The notes under the pieces are model-generated. The model was not told the origin of the DNA, ran no database searches, and worked only from the letters and a program-made list of their open reading frames with translations. The translations under genes were made by a program, and so were the position numbers. From Candidatus Aminicenantota bacterium (GTDB lineage Bacteria > Acidobacteriota > Aminicenantia > Aminicenantales > Aminicenantaceae), in NCBI GenBank assembly GCA_030614645.1, contig JAUWTR010000046.1, forward strand, positions 1-8,378: a stretch of 8,378 nt of DNA, written 5' to 3'. Each line of letters starts with the position of its first letter. Within the stretch, counting starts at the first letter, position 1. Below are positions 1-6,084 of this stretch, piece after piece.

Positions 1-106
1 CCCTCATGGACTCGATCTTCCGTGAAATCTCCTTGGGACCGCCGTAGGAATCCAACAAAGCATCTATAGCCTTGAGATCTTTGTCACTTAATAGATTAAA
101 ATGCAT
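1..106 (-). CDS. N-terminal fragment of an unrecognised protein
   Basis: The minus strand has an ATG at 106-104 preceded by a good ribosome-binding site (GGAGG on the minus strand at 116-112, five bases before the ATG). An open frame then runs off the left edge, giving 35 complete codons. The visible protein begins MHFNLLSDKDLKAIDAL and continues with a Gly-Gly-Pro-Lys turn and a Lys/Arg/Glu-rich helix. It has no signal peptide or membrane segment, so a soluble, mostly helical N-terminus is likely. The gene is divergent from the threonine aldolase. A TATAAT-like hexamer lies on the minus strand at 141-136, but no clear -35 goes with it. I do not recognise the family and assign no function; the rest of the gene is outside the window. 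Confidence 0.6.
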   Translation of the reverse strand, partial: MHFNLLSDKDLKAIDALLDSYGGPKEISRKIESMR

Positions 107-286
107 GATAGCCTCCGTTTATATTCGGTCAGAATATTATATAAACATGAAAAAGCCTTAGCTAATGAGATCGGCAAGCAGGATTTATTCAAATGACTCA
201 TGTGTTGAGGAATGCACTATATTTTATATTTTAAAAAAAATCAAGCGCAAGGTGAAATGAGGGGCAAACTCCTGAGTGTACTATGC

Positions 287-315
287 TTGACATATAGCAT
301 ATCAGTATGTAACTA
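287..315 (+). promoter_or_regulatory. Candidate promoter of the threonine aldolase gene
   Basis: A perfect TTGACA -35 (287-292) is followed after 17 bases by TAACTA (310-315), which is a poor -10. An inverted repeat TATGC (282-286) / GCATA (297-301) brackets the -35 and could be an operator. Predicted transcription would start near 322, leaving about 60 bases of leader before the ATG at 385. The -35 is convincing; the -10 is not. Confidence 0.3.
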
Positions 316-372
316 TCATTTTTGTAATGCAACATAGAAACAAACAAGCAGTGATTCAGCTTAATGAACCTG

Positions 373-378
373 AAGGAG
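373..378 (+). promoter_or_regulatory. Ribosome-binding site that sets the aldolase start
   Basis: AAGGAG lies six bases before the ATG at 385. The in-frame ATG at 364 has no comparable site. This places the start seven codons inside the longest open frame. Confidence 0.8.
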
Positions 379-384
379 CTTAGA

Positions 385-1419
385 ATGGAAAAGTTTTCAG
401 ATTTCAGGAGTGATACGGTAACAAAGCCTACTGCTGAGATGCGAAAGGCTATGGCGGAAGCTGAGGTGGGTGATGATGTTTTAGGTGATGACCCTACTGT
501 AAATAAACTGGAAGAGCTTGCAGCTGCTGTAATGGGAAAAGAAGCGGCCTTATTTGTGCCATCTGGAACAATGGGGAATTCAATAGCAGTCAAGTGTTGG
601 ACTCAGGAACTTGATGAAGTGATAATCGAGGCAAGATCGCATATTTATAATATGGAGTCCACCCATATGACGTTTATTTCAAGGGTCACTCCCAGGCCTC
701 TGAAATCAAAGAGAGGGGCAATGGACCCTGAAGAGATAGAGAAAAACATAAAAATACCGTCTGTTCATCTGCCCCGCACTTCACTTATTTGTGTAGAGAA
801 TACCCACAATAACTGGGGAGGAGCTGTCGTTCCCTTGGCTAATTTAAAGGCTGTAAAAAAAGTTGCTGCCCGCCATGAAATAAAGATCCATTTTGATGGG
901 GCTCGTATTTTTAATGCCAGTACTGCCTCCGGAGTGCCGGTCAAAGAGTACGCAGCAGTTGCGGATTCATTGATGTTTTGCCTTTCCAAGGGGTTAGCCG
1001 CTCCGGTAGGATCAATGCTTGTCGGCCCGGGTGATTTTATTAATTATGGCCGCAGAGTGCGGAAGGCTCTGGGTGGGGGAATGCGGCAGGTCGGGATCCT
1101 GGCTGCTGCCGGAATAATAGCAATTACAAAGATGGCCGGCAGGTTAAAAGAGGATCATATAAAAGCAAAACGCCTGGCAAAATCCATTTCTGAATTACCG
1201 GCTGTCATACTCGACCCGGATGATGTTGAAACTGATATAGTTATATTTGGTTTTGAACACCCTGAAATTTCTGTTTCTGATTTTTTGGATAGATTAAAGT
1301 CCAAAGGTGTCTTGGCCCTACCTGTACCTCAGGGAATCCGGATGGTTACAAATAAAGATGTGGATGACCGTGATATTGAGCGGGCAATAGCTGCTTTTCA
1401 AGAAATACTGTCTTTATAA
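385..1419 (+). CDS. ltaE: Low-specificity L-threonine aldolase (PLP-dependent)
   Basis: This is a cytosolic fold-type I PLP enzyme that cleaves L-threonine or L-allo-threonine to glycine and acetaldehyde, feeding glycine and one-carbon metabolism. Counted from the ATG at 385 the protein has 344 residues, normal for the family. It begins with the diagnostic [17 protein letters not shown] segment (residues 7-23). GTMGN (61-65) is the phosphate-binding loop. His86 in ARSHIYNME is the expected residue stacking on the PLP ring. ENTHNNWGG (138-146) and HFDGAR (169-174, Asp171 contacting the pyridine nitrogen) follow. Lys202 in [10 protein letters not shown] is the Schiff-base lysine, and the GGGMRQVG stretch (230-237) is also typical. 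A longer frame from 364 adds MNLKELR but lacks a ribosome-binding site. The gene appears monocistronic, with a possible hairpin terminator at 1521-1552. Specificity for L-threo versus L-allo substrate cannot be read from sequence. Confidence 0.93.
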   Translation: MEKFSDFRSDTVTKPTAEMRKAMAEAEVGDDVLGDDPTVNKLEELAAAVMGKEAALFVPSGTMGNSIAVKCWTQELDEVIIEARSHIYNMESTHMTFISRVTPRPLKSKRGAMDPEEIEKNIKIPSVHLPRTSLICVENTHNNWGGAVVPLANLKAVKKVAARHEIKIHFDGARIFNASTASGVPVKEYAAVADSLMFCLSKGLAAPVGSMLVGPGDFINYGRRVRKALGGGMRQVGILAAAGIIAITKMAGRLKEDHIKAKRLAKSISELPAVILDPDDVETDIVIFGFEHPEISVSDFLDRLKSKGVLALPVPQGIRMVTNKDVDDRDIERAIAAFQEILSL

Positions 1420-1520
1420 TTCGGGGGATATCATCAGTGCTGTCCCAACGTTGAATTTCAAAACCTTCCTGCGCAACTAACTCTAAACAAATAAATCTAC
1501 TCCTTATTTTCCCAGAAATA

Positions 1521-1552
1521 TGGCCTTAAGTGAGAATTTTGGGCCACTTTTT
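1521..1552 (+). terminator. Possible weak intrinsic terminator after the aldolase gene
   Basis: TGGCC (1521-1525) can pair with GGCCA (1542-1546), with a few extra weak pairs inside a 16-base loop. A T-rich tail with five consecutive T (1548-1552) follows. It ends about 130 bases after the aldolase stop, and its T-tract overlaps the stop codon of the convergent gene. The stem is short, so the call is tentative. Confidence 0.35.
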
Positions 1553-2219
1553 AGTTTAAATCTACCCAATTTGGAGTGTTTCCCGCACTCTGAAAGGTGT
1601 CCCCATTGCAGATGAGTGGATCGGCATCACGATTTGCTTGTGAAATGATCAGTTTACTCGGAGTAGCTACCCCCCGGCTCTGGTAGTTTTGAAAGACGGA
1701 ATCAGACATCACGTCGAAGTAGGAAAGGAGTTTGTTGTTTTCCCAAACAGCAATATCTGACCAGGTCTGTGTTCCAATATGGGTTCCGATTTTCTGACCA
1801 GCTGATACTGTACTTCCAACATTGAGTGAACCGGAAAGATTGACGTGAAAGATGATAAATGTGCGGTTTCCAGCCTGAATTCCCACTTGAGTTCCCGCCC
1901 ACTCTTGAGTCAAGTAGCTTATGGAGCCAGTCACTGGAGAGAAAATCTTAACAGGGTAATTTTGGGGAACGAAATAGTGTTTCATACTGCGGCAGGACTC
2001 GGAACTGTCTGAATAGTCATGTCCCACACCAGAGCGGAATTTTGAAATCCTGGTGATTTTACTCAATTCAATATAATCTGCTGTGACTATGCCTAGATTG
2101 ATAACTTCATCACCATTATCGCTATTGTTCGACGGCTGTGTTGGGGTTTTGCACCTGGATATCCCAAAGAGAAAAAAGAAAAACGACAGCGAAATAATGA
2201 CTGTATAGAGGGACTTCAT
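1551..2219 (-). CDS. Exported protein with a degenerate LytM/M23-like peptidase fold
   Basis: From the ATG at 2219 the protein has 222 residues. A Lys-containing start and a very hydrophobic run (SLSFFFFLFG) end at ISRC, which resembles a lipobox but has Arg just before the Cys, so lipidation is uncertain. A polar Asn/Ser/Pro linker follows. The rest resembles an M23 beta-sandwich. Numbering from the longest frame (2252), HDYSD (78-82) fits the H-x3-D zinc motif, PVKIFSPVTGSISYL (100-114) fits the usual 'vxAxxdGxV' strand, FHVNL around His136 fits the middle catalytic His region, and VGSTVSAGQKIGTHIG (145-160) fits the 'VkxGqxIGxxG' turn. The usual C-terminal HLHFE motif reads WSDIA (164-168), so the catalytic His is Trp and the zinc His is Asp166. 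Classical endopeptidase activity is therefore doubtful; a structural or binding role, or a changed metal site, is inferred. Alternative starts are 2222 and 2252. The gene stands alone, convergent with the aldolase. Confidence 0.7.
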   Translation of the reverse strand: MKSLYTVIISLSFFFFLFGISRCKTPTQPSNNSDNGDEVINLGIVTADYIELSKITRISKFRSGVGHDYSDSSESCRSMKHYFVPQNYPVKIFSPVTGSISYLTQEWAGTQVGIQAGNRTFIIFHVNLSGSLNVGSTVSAGQKIGTHIGTQTWSDIAVWENNKLLSYFDVMSDSVFQNYQSRGVATPSKLIISQANRDADPLICNGDTFQSAGNTPNWVDLN

Positions 2220-2226
2220 CATTTTT

Positions 2227-2231
2227 CCTCC
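2227..2231 (-). promoter_or_regulatory. Ribosome-binding site that sets the M23-like start
   Basis: GGAGG on the minus strand lies seven bases before the ATG at 2219 and four before the adjacent ATG at 2222. The ATG at 2252 is upstream of this site and would put Arg-rich residues before the signal peptide. The start at 2219 is therefore preferred. Confidence 0.65.
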
Positions 2232-2418
2232 AGAGCGGCCTACCCTTCGCATTTAAAACCTCTTGCATTCTGAAAGATAGGATTTTTTTCTGTTGTCACC
2301 GATTTTCACTCCAGTTCATCAAATACCCCCCCTAACAACCCCCATCACACAAGATACACATAATAAACACGTCCGGTCAACAATAAATCCCTTTCTAACC
2401 AGTAACATAGTCCTCTCT

Positions 2419-2431
2419 CAAGAAATTCTTG
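2419..2431. repeat. Small dyad, possible operator
   Basis: CAAGAA (2419-2424) and TTCTTG (2426-2431) are perfect inverted arms around one base. The dyad lies about 65 bases upstream of the -35 of the NAD(P)HX-repair gene, where a regulator could bind. No regulator gene is in view, so the role is inferred from position only. Confidence 0.3.
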
Positions 2432-2493
2432 TTTGATTCTTGCTTAAGGCCTAGAAGCTTAGAAAAAATGGGGGGACTCCTGCTGACTTTGGC

Positions 2494-2521
2494 TTGACGA
2501 TGGGTCGCCTTCTGATATATC
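2494..2521 (+). promoter_or_regulatory. Candidate extended -10 promoter for nnr and the RACo-like gene
   Basis: TTGACG (2494-2499, five of six matches to the -35 consensus) is followed after 16 bases by TATATC (2516-2521). A TG dinucleotide at 2513-2514 forms an extended -10 (TGaTATATC). Transcription would start near 2528, leaving about 26 bases of leader that contain the AAGGAG ribosome-binding site (2542-2547). Spacing to the gene is ideal for a sigma-70-type promoter. Confidence 0.5.
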
Positions 2522-2553
2522 TTGAAATATTGAGAGTAAGAAAGGAGTAAGAA

Positions 2554-4128
2554 ATGAAAATAAGCAATGTAGAAGAAATGAGAAATCTGGATAAATCCGC
2601 TATAGAAAATTTTGGCATTACTCAGGAATTGCTCATGGAGAATGCCGGAGAGGCGGTTTACTTTGCCATTCTAAAGGAACATGGAGTAGAAAATAAAAAA
2701 TTTGCAGTTTTTTGTGGCATAGGCAATAACGGAGGAGACGGACTGGTAGTGGCAAGAAAAATTCATTCCACAGGTGGAGATGTGCGGATTTTTCTTCTGG
2801 GAGATGAAAAAAAGTTTAAAGGTTCAGCCAAAAAAAACTTTGAAATTGCCTCCGGACTTCCCCTTAAAATCATCCGTGTGCATTCAATAGAATCTATAAA
2901 AGATGAAGTGGCAACATGTGATGCCATTGTGGATGCTCTTTTTGGGACGGGACTTACGCGGGCTGTAGAAGGTTTGTATAAGGAGGTTATCCGCTTGATC
3001 AATCAAAGCGGAAAACCGGTTTTTAGTGTAGATATTCCCTCAGGCATCAATGGAAATACCGGCCTTATCATGGGAGAAGCTGTAAGGGCAGATTTTACAA
3101 TTACCTTTGGCCTTCCTAAGATAGGAAATATGCTTTACCCAGGATTTAATAATTGCGGGAAGCTGTATGTGACTCATATTTCATTTCCTCCCTCGCTTTA
3201 CAATAAAGAACCTTTAAAAGTTGAGATCAGTCAACCCTTAGAGCTTCCTGCAAGAGATGAAAATGGGCATAAAGGGAGTTTTGGGGATGTCCTTTTTATT
3301 GCAGGTGCATCCAGTTATTTAGGGGCTCCATATTTTTCAGCCTTTTCTTTTTTAAAAGCAGGGGGTGGATACTCTCGCTTAGCTTCTCCTTCTTCTATTG
3401 CTCCCTTTATAGCAACTAAAGGCAGTGAAATCGTTTTTGTTCCTCTCGAGGAGACGTCTTCAAAGAGTATTGCTTTGAAAAATAAAGAAAAGCTTCTGGA
3501 AATTTCAGAACAAGTAGATATGGTAGTCTTGGGACCGGGGCTTTCTTTAAATGAGGAAACACAAGAGTTGGTAAGACAACTAGCAAGAGAGATCAAGAAA
3601 CCGCTTCTTATCGATGGTGACGGGATTACGGCTATCTCGGATGAGATAAAATGTATAAAAGAGCGGCAGTATCCGACAATCCTCACACCCCATCCTGGAG
3701 AAATGTCTCGGATAGCCAAAATATCCATCAAAGAAGTTTTGGAAAATAAAATCCCCTTAGTACAAAAGGAAGCCAAAAAACTGAACGCCCATATTGTGCT
3801 AAAAGGAGCTCATTCTTTGATCGGATACCCGGATGAGCTGGTTTTTGTCAATATGAGCGGGAACTCAGGAATGGCCACAGCAGGTTCGGGCGATGTTCTT
3901 ACAGGGACTATTGCGGCTATGTATGGTCTGGGTCTGGGTTTAGAGGATGCGCTAAGAACTGGAGTTTTTCTGCATGGTTTCTCAGGAGACCTGGCTGCTG
4001 AGGAAAAAGGAGAAGATGGCATCACTGCCCAGGATATTCTGGATTATCTTCCTTGTGCATTAAAGCGTTACAGAGAAGAATATGATGAAATTGTGAATCA
4101 TTCTTATAAAAGTCTATATATCGTTTAG
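2554..4128 (+). CDS. nnr: Bifunctional NAD(P)H-hydrate epimerase / ADP-dependent NAD(P)H-hydrate dehydratase
   Basis: This cytosolic metabolite-repair enzyme handles damaged cofactor. The N-terminal YjeF_N domain interconverts R- and S-NAD(P)HX, and the C-terminal ribokinase-like domain dehydrates S-NAD(P)HX back to NAD(P)H using ADP. At 524 residues the length is normal for the fused bacterial form. Epimerase half (about 1-220): NAGEAV early, GIGNNGGDGLVVAR (55-68), DALFGTGL with Asp127, and SVDIPSGINGNTG (158-170). Dehydratase half (about 230-505): HKGSFGDVLFIAGA (239-252), GPGL (327-330), DGDGI (354-358), TPHPGEMSR (378-386), VLKGAHSLI (415-423), and NMSGNSGMATAGSGDVLTG (433-451) with Asp447 as the expected catalytic base. 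DGDGI departs from the common DADAL/DADAI form. AAGGAG six bases before the ATG supports the start. The RACo-like gene follows 75 bases later on the same strand and may be cotranscribed. Confidence 0.95.
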   Translation: MKISNVEEMRNLDKSAIENFGITQELLMENAGEAVYFAILKEHGVENKKFAVFCGIGNNGGDGLVVARKIHSTGGDVRIFLLGDEKKFKGSAKKNFEIASGLPLKIIRVHSIESIKDEVATCDAIVDALFGTGLTRAVEGLYKEVIRLINQSGKPVFSVDIPSGINGNTGLIMGEAVRADFTITFGLPKIGNMLYPGFNNCGKLYVTHISFPPSLYNKEPLKVEISQPLELPARDENGHKGSFGDVLFIAGASSYLGAPYFSAFSFLKAGGGYSRLASPSSIAPFIATKGSEIVFVPLEETSSKSIALKNKEKLLEISEQVDMVVLGPGLSLNEETQELVRQLAREIKKPLLIDGDGITAISDEIKCIKERQYPTILTPHPGEMSRIAKISIKEVLENKIPLVQKEAKKLNAHIVLKGAHSLIGYPDELVFVNMSGNSGMATAGSGDVLTGTIAAMYGLGLGLEDALRTGVFLHGFSGDLAAEEKGEDGITAQDILDYLPCALKRYREEYDEIVNHSYKSLYIV

Positions 4129-4136
4129 AAGCGGAG

Positions 4137-4187
4137 ATGAAAGCTTGGATTTTAGAAAAACAGTCAAAGCCATTGTTTTATGAATAG
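4137..4187 (+). pseudogene. Possible relic of a zinc alcohol dehydrogenase N-terminus
   Basis: Between nnr and the RACo-like gene a 16-codon frame reads MKAWILEKQSKPLFYE and then stops at TAG. This resembles the conserved opening of medium-chain zinc-dependent alcohol dehydrogenases, which commonly start MKA(W/M/A)-V/I-L-E-K and continue through 'PL' to an E-V-P-x-P strand. After the stop, no frame continues the family. The likely reading is a deletion scar that removed a former alcohol dehydrogenase gene, but a chance match over 16 residues cannot be excluded. GGAG abuts the ATG with no spacer, so efficient translation is unlikely. Confidence 0.3.
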
Positions 4188-4203
4188 GTCAGGTTAGGAT
4201 CTA

Positions 4204-6072
4204 ATGTCTATTGTTTTAAAAATAAATAGTAAAGAGATTGAAGTCGAGAACCATCCTGGTAAAACCATACTCGATCTTGCTAGAGATAAAGGGATATTTA
4301 TAATTTCGAGCTGTGGTGGAAAGGGAAAATGTGGACGGTGTCTGGTCAATCTGATTGAAGGCAGGTTTCTCATCGGTGATAAGGAGATTATTGTATCAGG
4401 ATCCCGCCCTTATAAAGCGCTGTCATGCAGAACTCAAGTGAAGGGCAAACATGCGGTTATTGAGATCCCTCAGAAATCTTTAATTGAATTGTCCGGTAAG
4501 ATCATCGACGATTTTACGCTCAAATATTACGATTATGATCCGCCGACAAAAAAGTATTGTCTTTGTGTCCCTCAAGCTTTACTTGAGAATCAGGCGTCGG
4601 ATCGCCAAAGGATGGAAGAGGAGATTGTAAAACGGGCTTCTATCAAGAACATAGAGATCCCCTTGCAGGTTTTGCAAAAATTGCCGGATGCACTGGCTCA
4701 GGGTGATCAAACCATTACTGTAACGCTGGGCTGTATTAACGACTATTGGTCAATGATCGAGATAGAGCCTGGTGATACGACCCAGATCCTTTATAGTATT
4801 GCTATGGATATCGGGACAACTACTGTTGTTGGCGGATTGATCGATCTAAATAGGGAGGAGATAATTGGCAGAGCTTCTTTGTATAATCAGCAGATAACTG
4901 TAGCAGAAGATGTGATTTCACGGATATCGTCAATCACGTCTCATGAAGAACTCGACTTATTAAAATCTTTGGTGATCGACGAAACTGTCAATCCCATCAT
5001 AAAATATCTCGGCAGTACATACAGTGTCAAAAGAAAAGACATCAGTCGGATAGCCCTTTCTGGGAATACGGTTATGATCCATTTGCTCTTAGGCCTTGAT
5101 CCGCAAAGCATTGGAAAAGTGCCATTTCAACCAGTCATAAAAACACCCGGTTCATTCCTGGCGACAGACATTGGTTTAGAAATTGCCTCCAACGGCATTG
5201 TGGACATTATGCCTTCTGTGTCTGGGTACATCGGAGGTGATATCACCTCCGATATCTATGTATCAAAGCTGCACGAAGAAAAGGAGCTTTCTGTATTAAT
5301 CGATATTGGCACAAATGGCGAAATCGTGATGTGTGAGAATGGCAATATGGTTGCATGTTCTACTGCGGCAGGTCCTGCTTTTGAAGGCTATGGTTTATAT
5401 CATGGATGTAGAGCGACCAAAGGAGCCATTGAGAAAATAGTCTTTGATAAAGAGAATAATATTGAAATAAAAGTTATTGGAGATGACAAAGCTTCGGGAA
5501 TATGCGGTACAGGTGTGATTGATTTTATGGCTGAGGGATTGAGAATCGGACTTCTTAATCAATCGGGCAGGTTAAATGAGGAATTACTAAAAGAGCTTCA
5601 ATTAGGCTATATAATTAAAGATAATGGGAGAAATATAAAGGCCTGTATTATAGCAAGAAATGAGTACTCATCTCTCAATGAACCCATTGTTATTTCTGAG
5701 GCAGATATTTCAAAAATACTGCAGGCAAAGGCAGCCGTATACGCTGGCATTAAGGTATTGTTAGAAATGCAGAATAAGACATGGCGCGATATAAACAAGC
5801 TCGTTTTGACAGGCGGCTTTGGGAAACATATCAATCCCGGCAATGCTGTTTCAATCGGTCTGCTTCCACCTGTCCCTGCAGAACGGGTAGAAATAATCGG
5901 AAACGGATCGCTTGGCGGGGCTTTTCTTGCCCTTATTGAGTCAGATGCTATAAATACGATGAATGAGATCTCAACGAAAATTGATGTTATTGAATTGAAT
6001 ATGCAGGAAGATTTTCAAGAGCATTATATCGATGCTATGTTTTTACCCAATAGGAATAAAGAAGATTTTTGA
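4204..6072 (+). CDS. RACo-like ASKHA protein with N-terminal [2Fe-2S] ferredoxin domain (reductive activator of corrinoid proteins)
   Basis: RACo-type proteins use ATP hydrolysis to drive one-electron reduction of inactive Co(II) corrinoid proteins to Co(I) in anaerobic methyl-transfer systems. The 622-residue length and layout fit. A plant-type ferredoxin domain (about 1-90) has Cys37, Cys43, Cys46 and Cys75 in SSCGGKGKCGRC...LSCRTQ. A linker domain spans about 91-195. An acetate/sugar kinase-Hsc70-actin (DUF4445) core follows: phosphate-1 loop AMDIGTTTVVGGL (200-212), LSGNTVMIHLLLG (285-297), SGYIGGDITSD (340-350), phosphate-2 loop VLIDIGTNGEIVM (364-376), STAAGPAFEG (386-395), SGICGTGVIDFMAEGLR (431-447), adenosine motif LTGGFGKHINPGNA (535-548) and IGNGSLGGA (565-573). 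Only AGGA four bases before the ATG serves as a ribosome-binding site. No corrinoid protein or methyltransferase lies in the window, so its partner must be elsewhere. Two extra Cys (119, 121) sit in the linker. Confidence 0.9.
   Translation: MSIVLKINSKEIEVENHPGKTILDLARDKGIFIISSCGGKGKCGRCLVNLIEGRFLIGDKEIIVSGSRPYKALSCRTQVKGKHAVIEIPQKSLIELSGKIIDDFTLKYYDYDPPTKKYCLCVPQALLENQASDRQRMEEEIVKRASIKNIEIPLQVLQKLPDALAQGDQTITVTLGCINDYWSMIEIEPGDTTQILYSIAMDIGTTTVVGGLIDLNREEIIGRASLYNQQITVAEDVISRISSITSHEELDLLKSLVIDETVNPIIKYLGSTYSVKRKDISRIALSGNTVMIHLLLGLDPQSIGKVPFQPVIKTPGSFLATDIGLEIASNGIVDIMPSVSGYIGGDITSDIYVSKLHEEKELSVLIDIGTNGEIVMCENGNMVACSTAAGPAFEGYGLYHGCRATKGAIEKIVFDKENNIEIKVIGDDKASGICGTGVIDFMAEGLRIGLLNQSGRLNEELLKELQLGYIIKDNGRNIKACIIARNEYSSLNEPIVISEADISKILQAKAAVYAGIKVLLEMQNKTWRDINKLVLTGGFGKHINPGNAVSIGLLPPVPAERVEIIGNGSLGGAFLALIESDAINTMNEISTKIDVIELNMQEDFQEHYIDAMFLPNRNKEDF
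5230..5253. repeat. Perfect 24-bp palindrome inside the RACo-like gene
   Basis: The left arm ATCGGAGGTGAT (5230-5241) is followed at once by its exact reverse complement (5242-5253). It lies in codons for the conserved IGGDITSD stretch. The left arm contains GGAGGTGAT, complementary to the 3' end of bacterial 16S rRNA, and the right arm contains the matching anti-Shine-Dalgarno sequence ATCACCTCC. In mRNA it could form a stable hairpin with a small forced loop. No start codon sits at a usable distance in a long frame. Confidence 0.9.
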
Positions 6073-6084
6073 TCATACTACCCC

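Larger units (their letters stand above)
2220..2553. other. Gene-free stretch between divergent genes
   Basis: These 334 bases separate the divergent M23-like and NAD(P)HX-repair genes, and I see no credible coding frame. They hold the ribosome-binding site of the minus-strand gene (2227-2231), C-rich runs on the plus strand around 2326-2343, a weak minus-strand promoter candidate (TTGACC at 2380-2375, TATCTT at 2356-2351, 18-base spacer), a dyad at 2419-2431, a run of six G at 2470-2475, and the promoter of the plus-strand gene at 2494-2521. Confidence 0.6.

Noticed and set aside
327..383. An 18-codon frame ([18 protein letters not shown]) in the aldolase leader whose stop TAG ends one base before the aldolase ATG.
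   Set aside because: It has no ribosome-binding site, and no run of Thr, Gly or Ser codons that would suggest attenuation. Its overlap with the aldolase ribosome-binding site is probably chance, though coupling is not excluded.
231..593. Minus-strand 120-codon frame overlapping the start of the aldolase gene.
   Set aside because: It is antisense to a well-supported gene, has low-complexity Ser/Ala composition and no ribosome-binding site.
1397..1530. Minus-strand open frame downstream of the M23-like gene with a protein-like stretch (LVAQEGFEIQRWDSTDDIP).
   Set aside because: There is no ATG, and it runs antisense into the end of the aldolase gene. I do not recognise a family. It could be a decayed fragment but is too weak to annotate.
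2326..2343. C-runs on the plus strand (G-runs on the minus strand) as a possible G-quadruplex.
   Set aside because: Only two main G-runs are present, too few for a convincing four-tract three-layer quadruplex.
3315..3776. Minus-strand 153-codon frame inside nnr.
   Set aside because: It is antisense to conserved dehydratase motifs and has no recognisable family or ribosome-binding support.
5258..5299. ATG shortly after the strong internal Shine-Dalgarno in the RACo-like gene, as a possible internal start.
   Set aside because: It lies out of frame, 16 bases past the SD-like sequence, and reaches a stop after 13 codons.
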